Below are positions 1 through 6,811 of a DNA stretch of 37,380 bases, one piece after another. This DNA comes from a virus. Position numbers and translations under genes: made by a program. The stretch spans positions 1-37,380 of IMG/VR virus record IMGVR_UViG_3300035034_003439; one strand, 5' to 3'. The notes beneath the pieces are model-generated. The model saw only the letters and a program-made list of their open reading frames with translations. It searched no databases and was not told the origin of the DNA. The stretch's first letter is position 1. Each line of letters opens with the position of its first letter.

Positions 1-27
1 AATAGCTAAAATACCTTCTATTTTCAT
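1..27 (-). CDS. Start of an unidentified gene, cut by the window edge
   Basis: An ATG on the minus strand at 27-25 opens a frame reading MKIEGILAI up to the window edge. It lies 4 bases after the stop codon of the phosphoesterase gene, the spacing expected of the next gene in the operon. Nine residues do not identify a family. A gp46/SbcC ATPase would be the expected neighbour of an SbcD-like gene, but these residues do not look like its usual start. Confidence 0.4.
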
Positions 28-31
28 AATT

Positions 32-757
32 CTATTCTTTTACAATTTCCCATCCTTCTGATTCATAATCTTCAAACTCATCTTCATCAATCAATTTTTC
101 TTCCCATCTATCGAATGTTTGATACTCGTGAATATCCCCAAGCATTACCATGTCGAAGTTATTAAACGTGCTGAGACGCATAAGATTATCTCCATGCATC
201 TCGTATCCATTATCACCTCTTGAGCCGTATACAGTTCCGTGATATAGTGCTACATACTTTTTGCCTGGCTCTTTCTTTTCTAAAGTTAGAATCTCATTAT
301 CTTTACAAGAATAAACTCCATACACAAGCTCTTCTCCAATTTCATAAAAACCACTATCAGGAAAATAGTAAACAGCTTTCTCTGAAAAGTCTATATCATC
401 TTTGTTGTCATTTGTAACGACAATTGCCTTCCTTGAACTTGTTTTTTCAAGGAGGTTTGCTAACTTAAATATTGGAGATATAGCATCACCTTGCTCAAGC
501 TGCTGAAGGTTTATATCATGATTACCAAGTATAACATCTGTTGGAGCTATATCGGAAAGCTTTATAAATAACTCAGCTAACAAACTAAAGGAATTTGGCG
601 ACATGTTAATCTTATGATGAACAAGGTCTCCTGCGAGATAAATTCTATCTGGCTTTTGTTTTTTAAGGTCTTCGTAAAGCCTTTCAAATACTTGTCTATA
701 CTCATCGTGTCTTGAACCGAATCTAATTTGTATATCTGCTAAATGAGCTATTTTCAT
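32..757 (-). CDS. SbcD/Mre11/T4 gp47-like metallophosphoesterase, short form
   Basis: The 241-residue protein has the N-terminal half of the SbcD/Mre11 nuclease family, which pairs with an SbcC/gp46 ATPase in DNA end processing and recombination. Visible motifs are HLADIQI (D8), AGDLVHH (D44), GNHD (N79, H80, D81), LYHG (H173) and GDIHEYQ (H210). Two things are odd. Motif I is D-x-Q, where the family normally has D-x-H. After GDIHEYQTF the protein ends in about 25 mostly acidic residues rather than the usual C-terminal segment and capping region; T4 gp47 is about 340 residues. The stop of the primase gene upstream shares base 757 with this start, so the two are translationally coupled. The phosphoesterase fold is clear; full nuclease activity is uncertain. 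Confidence 0.85.
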   Translation of the reverse strand: MKIAHLADIQIRFGSRHDEYRQVFERLYEDLKKQKPDRIYLAGDLVHHKINMSPNSFSLLAELFIKLSDIAPTDVILGNHDINLQQLEQGDAISPIFKLANLLEKTSSRKAIVVTNDNKDDIDFSEKAVYYFPDSGFYEIGEELVYGVYSCKDNEILTLEKKEPGKKYVALYHGTVYGSRGDNGYEMHGDNLMRLSTFNNFDMVMLGDIHEYQTFDRWEEKLIDEDEFEDYESEGWEIVKE

Positions 758-1767
758 TACTTAAGTTTATTTTGAATTTGTGTAGTTAGGTTTAAATTAC
801 CAAAACAGCGTAGAGCCTTTACTACTTCAGCTCTACCATGATCTTCGTAAATCTTTGCAATATCTTTTCCGTAACTTGACAAATCTACGAAAAAAACAGT
901 TAATCCTAAAGAGGAGAGTTGTTGATATGTCTCAGTAGTTTTACTTATAGCATCTGGGTCAAAGCAAATGACCACAGTTGGATTATGCTTTAATAACTGA
1001 TTTATGAGAAGTGGGGATACCTGCTTTCCAAGTACAGGTATGGAGTTAGGAACTTGAAACATATCGAAAACACCTTCTACTAGATATACTGGCAAATCCC
1101 AGTTAATATTGTTTTCATTAAATATTATATCATTCTTATGCACCTCGTCACCTTTAGGCTTCATATAAGGTATTTTAGGGTCCTTCATGTAAGATCGTGC
1201 ATCGTAATAATTAAATCTACCAAGAGAGTTTTTTGAAGGTATTATTATTCTAAGGCTCCTACTTCCATTTTCAGTATATCCTATTTGATATTTATCTATT
1301 ATGTCAAAGCCTAACTTCCTCTGTTTTTTTCCGCTTCCAGTAAAATAATCCCAAGCAATCTTATAAAGATTTGTATTCCTCTTCTTGCCGAGAGGTATAT
1401 ATCCATCTGGAAGGTCGCAAGTAACTAAGTGATGATCAAGCCTGGGCTTAGCGGGTTGTTTGTTAAATTTCTTTAAACTATCTGGAGGTATTATGAGTTT
1501 TATTTTCTCAACATCTTGATGTGTTCCATAATCTCCAACGAGCTTGTATATAAATCCGTAATATTCACACTTCCAGCACTTAAATACGTTTTTTTTAGAA
1601 TTAAACTCAAGATTAAATTTATCAATATCATGCCTGCACTTAGGGGTTGGGCAGTTAAATTGCCACTGATCTTTAGATAAAGCATCAACCTCACTCTTAG
1701 GTTTACCAAGAAAGTTCTTAACTACCTCAACTACCATGTAGCCTTTATTTACCGAGTTGTCATCCAT
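757..1767 (-). CDS. DNA primase, CHC2 zinc finger plus TOPRIM (T4 gp61-like)
   Basis: This 336-residue protein (T4 gp61 is about the same size) would synthesise RNA primers for lagging-strand replication. The zinc-binding domain is at residues 39-67 with C39, C44, H46, C64 and C67 (CPTPKC and FKCWKC). The TOPRIM core is at about 227-300, with VYLVEGVFD carrying the conserved Glu (E231) and VVICFDPDA carrying the metal-binding Asp pair (D270, D272). It sits between the RuvC-like nuclease and the SbcD-like gene in a minus-strand replication block and shares one base with the latter. A TACTTTTG element matching the Bacteroidetes -7 consensus lies just before its ATG. The call is firm for primase; assignment to gp61 rather than another TOPRIM primase rests on size and context. 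Confidence 0.88.
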   Translation of the reverse strand: MDDNSVNKGYMVVEVVKNFLGKPKSEVDALSKDQWQFNCPTPKCRHDIDKFNLEFNSKKNVFKCWKCEYYGFIYKLVGDYGTHQDVEKIKLIIPPDSLKKFNKQPAKPRLDHHLVTCDLPDGYIPLGKKRNTNLYKIAWDYFTGSGKKQRKLGFDIIDKYQIGYTENGSRSLRIIIPSKNSLGRFNYYDARSYMKDPKIPYMKPKGDEVHKNDIIFNENNINWDLPVYLVEGVFDMFQVPNSIPVLGKQVSPLLINQLLKHNPTVVICFDPDAISKTTETYQQLSSLGLTVFFVDLSSYGKDIAKIYEDHGRAEVVKALRCFGNLNLTTQIQNKLK

Positions 1768-1772
1768 ACTTA

Positions 1773-1780
1773 CAAAAGTA
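1773..1780 (-). promoter_or_regulatory. Possible host-type -7 element (TACTTTTG) before the primase gene
   Basis: On the minus strand TACTTTTG matches TAnnTTTG, the -7 box of Bacteroidetes housekeeping promoters. It ends only 5 bases before the ATG, so any transcript would be almost leaderless. It also forms part of the small inverted repeat CTTACTTTTGTAAG. No convincing -33 element was seen. Confidence 0.3.
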
Positions 1781-1795
1781 AGGATTTTTTTTGAA

Positions 1796-2335
1796 TTATC
1801 CTTCTGCTTGCTCCTTCATTAAATTGATATGGCACTTTCCTACTGTGTATGCATCACACATATCATAGTTTTCTGTTGTAAGCTTATGGCTTCTTGGCCC
1901 ATATTTCCAAACAATATGCGGCTCCATATCACGAACAATAGTCCATATTTGATGCTTATTTTCAGCACTCTTTCTCTTGGCTTTATACTCTGGGAAAGCT
2001 GTTTTTCTTGCTGTGTTTACATTGTAGTGTATTGGCTCTACATTAAACATTTCATAAACAGATGCACTAATCATTCCATTAAAGAAGTTGAGGATAGCAA
2101 TTGTGCTTGCGCTGGAGTATTTACCAGCAAACTTTTTTAGAGGCTCCTCAATGACGATGTGATTAATTTCTTTCCCTTCAAGAAAAGAAAGTTTAGTTCT
2201 AAATTCATGAAGTTTTTCAAACAATGTAATTTTGCTCTTAAATTTTATGTAGTTAAGTTCAAGTAGTTTTTCACCAGTTTCGTCAAATAATGCGTAACCA
2301 ATACAACTTGTAGATATATCTAGTGCGAGAATCAT
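1796..2335 (-). CDS. RuvC-like (RNase H fold) Holliday junction resolvase
   Basis: The 179-residue protein has the RuvC active-site layout: LALDIS (D6), VIEEP (E63/E64) and YDMCDAY with two Asp three residues apart (D158, D161), the same Dx2D spacing as bacterial RuvC. It would resolve or debranch recombination intermediates before packaging, the job of gp49 in T4, although gp49 itself is an unrelated fold. A longer frame begins at 2380 but would start inside the terminator hairpin at 2357-2387, and the added residues do not look conserved. The internal ATG at 2335 puts the beta-strand MILALDIS at the N-terminus as in RuvC. It is first in the replication block with the primase and phosphoesterase genes. 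Confidence 0.8.
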   Translation of the reverse strand: MILALDISTSCIGYALFDETGEKLLELNYIKFKSKITLFEKLHEFRTKLSFLEGKEINHIVIEEPLKKFAGKYSSASTIAILNFFNGMISASVYEMFNVEPIHYNVNTARKTAFPEYKAKRKSAENKHQIWTIVRDMEPHIVWKYGPRSHKLTTENYDMCDAYTVGKCHINLMKEQAEG

Positions 2336-2356
2336 AATTTCTATTTTACAAATAGT

Positions 2357-2387
2357 AAAAAAAGCGCCCGATAATATCAAGCGCTTT
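2357..2387 (-). terminator. Rho-independent terminator
   Basis: On the minus strand a 7-bp perfect stem, AAAGCGC pairing with GCGCTTT across a 13-base loop, runs into seven T residues. It lies just after the stop codon of the structural gene ending at 2419 and before the RuvC-like gene. It therefore separates late structural from replication transcription and argues for the start at 2335. Confidence 0.88.
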
Positions 2388-2418
2388 CTTAAGTTTGTTA
2401 TGTTTAGTGTGTTCGTTT

Positions 2419-3555
2419 TTAAACGTCAATATCTAAGTTGAATGTGATCAAGTTAGTATATGTCTTTTCAACTGGCCTATCAAGTTTAGCTACAGCAATA
2501 AGTTCATTTACTTTATTGTAAAGACCTATTTCTGTTACATAAATTGACTCGAACCCGTTTGTTCCATTTTGTAGCTCCTGTAAATTAAATGCAAGGTCCC
2601 AAGAAGGGTTTGTAGAAAAGGTAAACTCAGCAGGAAGCGCAAGGCATACAACAGAGGTTCTAAAGTTAACGTTAATGTCATTGTAAGTTACTTGAGATAC
2701 TGAAGCACCACCAGAAAAGTAAATATCCGTAGTTCCTGATGTAGGGCCAGTATTTGCATTATTAGTGTATAACTCTTGACCATCTGTCCAAGGAACATTA
2801 TCAACGATGTCTGGATGCGTGAGCACCATAAACCCTTTATCAAGTACAACAAACCCAACAGGAACATCATAGTTATATCCCTGGTTGGTATTAGTTGGGT
2901 ATTTTTCTAAAACCTGTACTGCTAGGTTTACTCCAGAGAAAAGCCTTGTATCTGTGTTTATATCTGATGCATAAACATCCGAATAAGCATGCGCTTCTGG
3001 TCTATTTACAAAAGGAGTTACATTCCAGGTATTTCTTGGAGAAAGTATTGTAACACTTACATCTCCATCATTAGTTGTACCAGTTCTTGGTAAATTTATA
3101 GAATCAGAAAATAAAAATGCAATATTATTTCCAAGCAAAGTAGAATCTTGCCACTTTTTAAGTTGACTATAAGTAGATGAAACAATAGTTCTTGTAGAAG
3201 AGCCAGTTGCCCCACTATCTTGAGGTACTATGAAAGTTATACTCCTTCCATCAATTATCTCGTTATATCCACCACCAGCTGATGTTTCTACAGAAGGAAT
3301 TGGCGAAATAACAACCTTGTCAACATTTAGCTGTTGAAGCTCTGGGTTCTGTAGAGAAAGTATAGAGCCCGTAGAAAGTTGAGACTCCTTATGAGGAAGC
3401 CTAAATGACAAAAAGTAATTTGCCTCCTTGCTCGTTAGATTCGTTCTATCACAAAGAGTATAAGTAAGTCCACTACTGTTTAAAACCTTAGTAGTACTAT
3501 CTTCCTGCTTTGTTGATATTAAGCTTGTTATTGGTTTGTATGGTACGTTTGCCAT
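2419..3555 (-). CDS. Tail/baseplate appendage protein with 'TEIGLY' C-terminal module
   Basis: The 378-residue protein is rich in Ser, Thr, Asn and Gly, with no signal peptide or membrane segment, as in phage fibre or baseplate proteins. Its last 40 residues (YVTEIGLYN ... LIAVAKLDRP ... LITFNLDIDV) match the end of the 679-residue protein encoded at 4639-6678 (YITEVGILN ... LVGVGKPTFP ... LAFQLEIDF). Similar 'TEIGLxD' segments occur in P2-type tail fibre proteins, near the part that joins the fibre to the baseplate. The gene is last in a minus-strand set of four and is followed by a strong terminator. The exact role is unknown; a virion appendage is the inference. Confidence 0.65.
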   Translation of the reverse strand: MANVPYKPITSLISTKQEDSTTKVLNSSGLTYTLCDRTNLTSKEANYFLSFRLPHKESQLSTGSILSLQNPELQQLNVDKVVISPIPSVETSAGGGYNEIIDGRSITFIVPQDSGATGSSTRTIVSSTYSQLKKWQDSTLLGNNIAFLFSDSINLPRTGTTNDGDVSVTILSPRNTWNVTPFVNRPEAHAYSDVYASDINTDTRLFSGVNLAVQVLEKYPTNTNQGYNYDVPVGFVVLDKGFMVLTHPDIVDNVPWTDGQELYTNNANTGPTSGTTDIYFSGGASVSQVTYNDINVNFRTSVVCLALPAEFTFSTNPSWDLAFNLQELQNGTNGFESIYVTEIGLYNKVNELIAVAKLDRPVEKTYTNLITFNLDIDV

Positions 3556-3574
3556 TTTATTCTAATTTTATAAT

Positions 3575-4120
3575 TTATATAAGTGGTTGTAGTGGTTGAG
3601 ACCCTAAACCTCCGCCTCCAGTAATTCCAATCAATGTTTTAAACCTAACTGTGTACTGAATTGCGGCAGAAACCTGATTAGTATAAAGTCCATAAACAGT
3701 AAACACAAGGTTTTTTGAAGCTGGTGTAGACTGTGCAGGGAAAAACTGAGGATTATCAGCAATCCAATTGATTAGATCATTTCTATAGTCAGTCGGTATT
3801 CCAGTCTTATAATCATAGTAACCATCACTATAAGATGAGTTCTTCTGAGCAAATGTCACATAAAAATCACTTGAGCCTGGTTGAGGTAAGTGAAACTTTA
3901 GAAAACTAGCTCCCTGTCCTATATTTGTGGTAAGTGGTACTACAACCTTACTTCCACCTATGTTTATTGCGTTAAGCGGTATGTTAAATGAACCATTTGG
4001 TCCAGAAACAGTATGTGGTTCTGAAAATACGTCTCCATTGTTAAGGTTAGTAGTTGTAAACTCAACTAACCGTGCCATTGGAGCTCCTATTGCTGATGGG
4101 TCTTGATTTGCTGTTGCCAT
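3575..4120 (-). CDS. Putative virion appendage protein, unknown family
   Basis: The 181-residue protein is not recognised. It starts MATANQDPSAIGAP and is rich in Thr, Asn, Ser and Gly with alternating hydrophobic residues, suggesting beta structure. It ends in a Gly-rich stretch (GITGGGGLG) and has no membrane segment or catalytic motif. It sits 17-19 bases from each neighbour in the appendage gene set, so co-expression and a structural role are likely. No promoter box of the TATTTATA type lies directly upstream, so it is probably read from the promoters of the genes at 4599 or 6678. Confidence 0.55.
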   Translation of the reverse strand: MATANQDPSAIGAPMARLVEFTTTNLNNGDVFSEPHTVSGPNGSFNIPLNAINIGGSKVVVPLTTNIGQGASFLKFHLPQPGSSDFYVTFAQKNSSYSDGYYDYKTGIPTDYRNDLINWIADNPQFFPAQSTPASKNLVFTVYGLYTNQVSAAIQYTVRFKTLIGITGGGGLGSQPLQPLI

Positions 4121-4137
4121 TTTGTTTTATTTTTTTA

Positions 4138-4599
4138 TTAAAGCGATGGGTTTAGATTGGGTAATAATACTGGTCCTGCGGAACCAACACCACCACTACC
4201 TCCTGGAGGAATTATGTTATTACTTTCTGTTGATGAGATGTCTGGAAGGTCTGGCTCGTTTATCACAAGCAAGTTTCCATCTACATTGGTTGAATATTCA
4301 ACATTAGTTGAAGTATCCTCAAATATATAAGCAACTAAGCTATCTTGCACATAATTTGCTGTAGACTTAAGACATCCTTCCGATTTTCCAGTAATATCTG
4401 GAACTTCACCTGATTCAAGTCTTTCTACTGACGTATAATTAGTGTCAGAATCAGAAAGTGTAAACTTAGTGATCTCAAACAAATCATCGCCAGAGTTGTC
4501 AAATCTTGTATTGTTTTTATTAAACAAATAGTCCCTTCCCGTTTCGGTTAGGTAAGCTGTTGCGTAAATTCCTGTTTCTCCTGAAGGTATATATCCCAT
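4138..4599 (-). CDS. Small tail/baseplate protein with shared N-terminal adaptor module
   Basis: The 153-residue protein begins MGYIPSGE and contains YLTETGRDYL followed by FTLSDSDTNY. The 679-residue neighbour has the same layout (MSYLPKEP, KLTDAGRQLL, VILSDREINY). The shared pattern is LTxxGRxxL, then (T/I)LSDxxxNY about 20-25 residues later. This suggests a common N-terminal domain docking different appendages to one site. The C-terminus is a Gly/Pro-rich tail (IIPPGGSGGVG). A TATTTATA box lies 14 bases before the ATG. Function beyond a virion component is not known. Confidence 0.6.
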   Translation of the reverse strand: MGYIPSGETGIYATAYLTETGRDYLFNKNNTRFDNSGDDLFEITKFTLSDSDTNYTSVERLESGEVPDITGKSEGCLKSTANYVQDSLVAYIFEDTSTNVEYSTNVDGNLLVINEPDLPDISSTESNNIIPPGGSGGVGSAGPVLLPNLNPSL

Positions 4600-4613
4600 T
4601 TCTTATCTTTTAA

Positions 4614-4621
4614 TATAAATA
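4614..4621 (-). promoter_or_regulatory. Candidate phage late promoter box TATTTATA
   Basis: TATTTATA on the minus strand, followed by TTAAAAG, ends 14 bases before the ATG at 4599. Orientation and spacing match the other boxes in this window. Confidence 0.55.
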
Positions 4622-4638
4622 TCTTAATTTAAAAAAAC

Positions 4639-6678
4639 TTAAAAATCTATTTCAAGTTGGAATGCTAAATATCTTGACAGATTCTTTTTAATAGGGAATG
4701 TTGGTTTTCCAACTCCTACTAAAACTCCGTTATTATTAAGTATTCCGACTTCTGTTATGTAAGTGTCCTGATCAAGCTCTGCATCAAAACTTGAGTTCAA
4801 TGAATTATTAAACTCAGAGTCTGGAGCTGTTACTGTCATTACAGACTTATAAGTAGTAGCTAATATAGTTGTTTTCACATTTCCAAAGAAAAACGCCTCA
4901 TTACCAAAAGTAAGGCCATAATCATCTATGTTGTTATTGTCATGGAATGTTGAGTCAAGCGTGTATGTAGACCCGCTATTAATATCCTCTTGAGATATGA
5001 TAAACTGAAATCCTGCTAAATTATTTGGGTCAATCGTGGAACTGCTAGTATCTCCAGTGTATAGACCATTACCAGTTGTTCCAGAAGAAACTTTAACCCA
5101 CCCATCAGTTGGTATGGTATCAAGGTCTACTTTTGGATAATAAGCCAAGTTTACTTTATTAACAAGTAATTGAACTTTATTAGCGTTCCACCCTGTCCCA
5201 GATAAAGATGACATGTTAGCCGAGTTTCTAAGGTAAGGAAATGATGAACTATTAAAGTAAGCTCTTAAATACTGTGGATTTCCAGAAGAGTCTTCAGCTC
5301 CATCAATTCTTTGAATATATTGACACGGTAATGCGTCTGGGTATCCATAAGAAGACCCTGAAGAATATGTGTCATCACTTTCTGTGATATAAGTCACAAA
5401 ATAGCTATAACCACTCTGTAGAACTCCAGTAGCTGTATTTGTATCAAGAGGCGATTTTGGAACGACAGTTGATTCAACAGTTAAAGGCGGGAGTGTGTAC
5501 GATCTATTTGATTTATATGTTAATGCAGTCAATAACTCTGGGTCTGTAATCACCATAATCTTAAGCTTATGATAAACTCTACCTACAATTGTGTCTTTTT
5601 CAGAATTACCATCCCTTAAATATCTATAAGAAGTTTGTGCAATTGAATCAAAATTAGTAGACCCAGCAGAATCTGATAACTTAATACCATAACTTGTAGC
5701 GGAACCAGCATTTCCTGGGTATTTGTGCCACATTACATTTGGTATATCTATCTCGACAGTTCTTTCAACAAGCTGCTCTGCATATGTATTTCCAGTAAAT
5801 TCATTTGTATAGTGAACAACTCCAAGCTGTCTTGTTTCGTCTTTGAATCCAAGATATTGCTTTGTTCCATTATATTCTATAGAACCGTAAGTATTGTATC
5901 CACTAATAGATGAATTTGTACCTTCTACCGAACTTGTTCTTATGATGTTCATATTCCACACCCTTGTATTAACAGTGGATGCCGAACCATAATACTCTTC
6001 AACTCCATTAAATGGATAAGAGTAGGTGTTAATTATTTGAGATGACGTTGTTCCTGTTCCGCCAAAGTTTGGAACCTCTCTATCAAGAGTAACAACTGAA
6101 GTACCTATATCAGCTGTCATAACTCTATACCAAAGATTATTGAAAGATGAACCAGAGTCAATTGATGTTGTTCCTGATGTATAAGTAAATCCACTAGCTT
6201 GAATTGGTTGCCAAGGAATATAGATAAGCTCTCCAGCATTAGGGATATGTCCAGTACCACCACCCGCAATTGTAATCTCATTAGTTCCATCTGGAGTATA
6301 TGTAGAGTAATCTATTGTATTGCTCCCAATGTACTCGCCCATATCAATTGCCCACTCATTTGTGCTACCAGTAAAAAATCCAGTAGAATTTGTAGCAGCG
6401 GTTACGATCTGCTTAGCTGAACCTACAGTTATAGGAAATGCGTTGGACCCATCAAAACTTGTTTGGGCAGAAAACCCTGGCTGAGAATCTTTAGGACTCA
6501 AAACTCTATTACAACAACCTATATCGTAAGTACCAGTCCTATCAATGCCATAGTTAATCTCTCTATCAGAGAGGATGACGTTATTAAACGTAAGCTGTCC
6601 GAGTGACAACAACTGTCTCCCAGCATCAGTAAGCTTAATATTGATGAACGTAGTTGGCTCTTTTGGTAAATAACTCAT
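4639..6678 (-). CDS. Large tail/baseplate appendage protein
   Basis: The 679-residue protein has an N-terminal module (KLTDAGRQLLSLGQLTFNN, then LSDREINY) shared with the 153-residue neighbour. Its C-terminal module (YITEVGILNNNGVLVGVGK ... LEIDF) is shared with the 378-residue protein at 2419-3555. The long middle is Ser/Thr/Gly/Tyr-rich and lacks catalytic motifs, like a beta-rich fibre or receptor-contact region. This protein carries both modules, while its neighbours carry one each, which suggests domain shuffling within the cluster. It is the first gene of the leftward appendage operon, with a TATTTATA box 13 bases upstream of its ATG. The receptor-contact role is an inference. Confidence 0.65.
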   Translation of the reverse strand: MSYLPKEPTTFINIKLTDAGRQLLSLGQLTFNNVILSDREINYGIDRTGTYDIGCCNRVLSPKDSQPGFSAQTSFDGSNAFPITVGSAKQIVTAATNSTGFFTGSTNEWAIDMGEYIGSNTIDYSTYTPDGTNEITIAGGGTGHIPNAGELIYIPWQPIQASGFTYTSGTTSIDSGSSFNNLWYRVMTADIGTSVVTLDREVPNFGGTGTTSSQIINTYSYPFNGVEEYYGSASTVNTRVWNMNIIRTSSVEGTNSSISGYNTYGSIEYNGTKQYLGFKDETRQLGVVHYTNEFTGNTYAEQLVERTVEIDIPNVMWHKYPGNAGSATSYGIKLSDSAGSTNFDSIAQTSYRYLRDGNSEKDTIVGRVYHKLKIMVITDPELLTALTYKSNRSYTLPPLTVESTVVPKSPLDTNTATGVLQSGYSYFVTYITESDDTYSSGSSYGYPDALPCQYIQRIDGAEDSSGNPQYLRAYFNSSSFPYLRNSANMSSLSGTGWNANKVQLLVNKVNLAYYPKVDLDTIPTDGWVKVSSGTTGNGLYTGDTSSSTIDPNNLAGFQFIISQEDINSGSTYTLDSTFHDNNNIDDYGLTFGNEAFFFGNVKTTILATTYKSVMTVTAPDSEFNNSLNSSFDAELDQDTYITEVGILNNNGVLVGVGKPTFPIKKNLSRYLAFQLEIDF

Positions 6679-6691
6679 CTGAATGTTTTCA

Positions 6692-6699
6692 TATAAATA
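6692..6699 (-). promoter_or_regulatory. Candidate phage late promoter box TATTTATA
   Basis: Minus-strand TATTTATA followed by TGAAAAC, 13 bases before the ATG at 6678. Read on the plus strand the same bases are TATAAATA, the T4 late box, but that would leave about a 100-base leader for the rightward gene. Confidence 0.55.
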
Positions 6700-6791
6700 G
6701 ACTGATAAAATTTATTTAATTATCATCCTAAAATAAATAGTTTTAGCATAAAAAGAATTTTCACATTTACATTCGAAAACTTTTTAGTTAA

Positions 6792-6799
6792 TATTTATT
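6792..6799 (+). promoter_or_regulatory. Candidate phage late promoter box TATTTATT
   Basis: Plus-strand TATTTATT followed by TAAAAAG, 12 bases before the ATG at 6812; one base differs from the common box. Confidence 0.45.
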
Positions 6800-6811
6800 T
6801 AAAAAGCGTAT

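Larger units (their letters stand above)
6679..6811. promoter_or_regulatory. Divergent promoter region between two structural operons
   Basis: This 133-base AT-rich gap separates the leftward gene at 6678 from the rightward gene at 6812. A TATTTATA box on the minus strand (6692-6699) is 13 bases before the leftward ATG. A TATTTATT box on the plus strand (6792-6799) is 12 bases before the rightward ATG. No hairpin or gene was seen. Confidence 0.6.

Noticed and set aside
1769-1782. Inverted repeat CTTAC-AAAA-GTAAG followed on the plus strand by a T run, like a terminator
   Set aside because: The stem is only 5 bp, no plus-strand gene ends here, and the repeat mostly reflects the promoter-like TACTTTTG.
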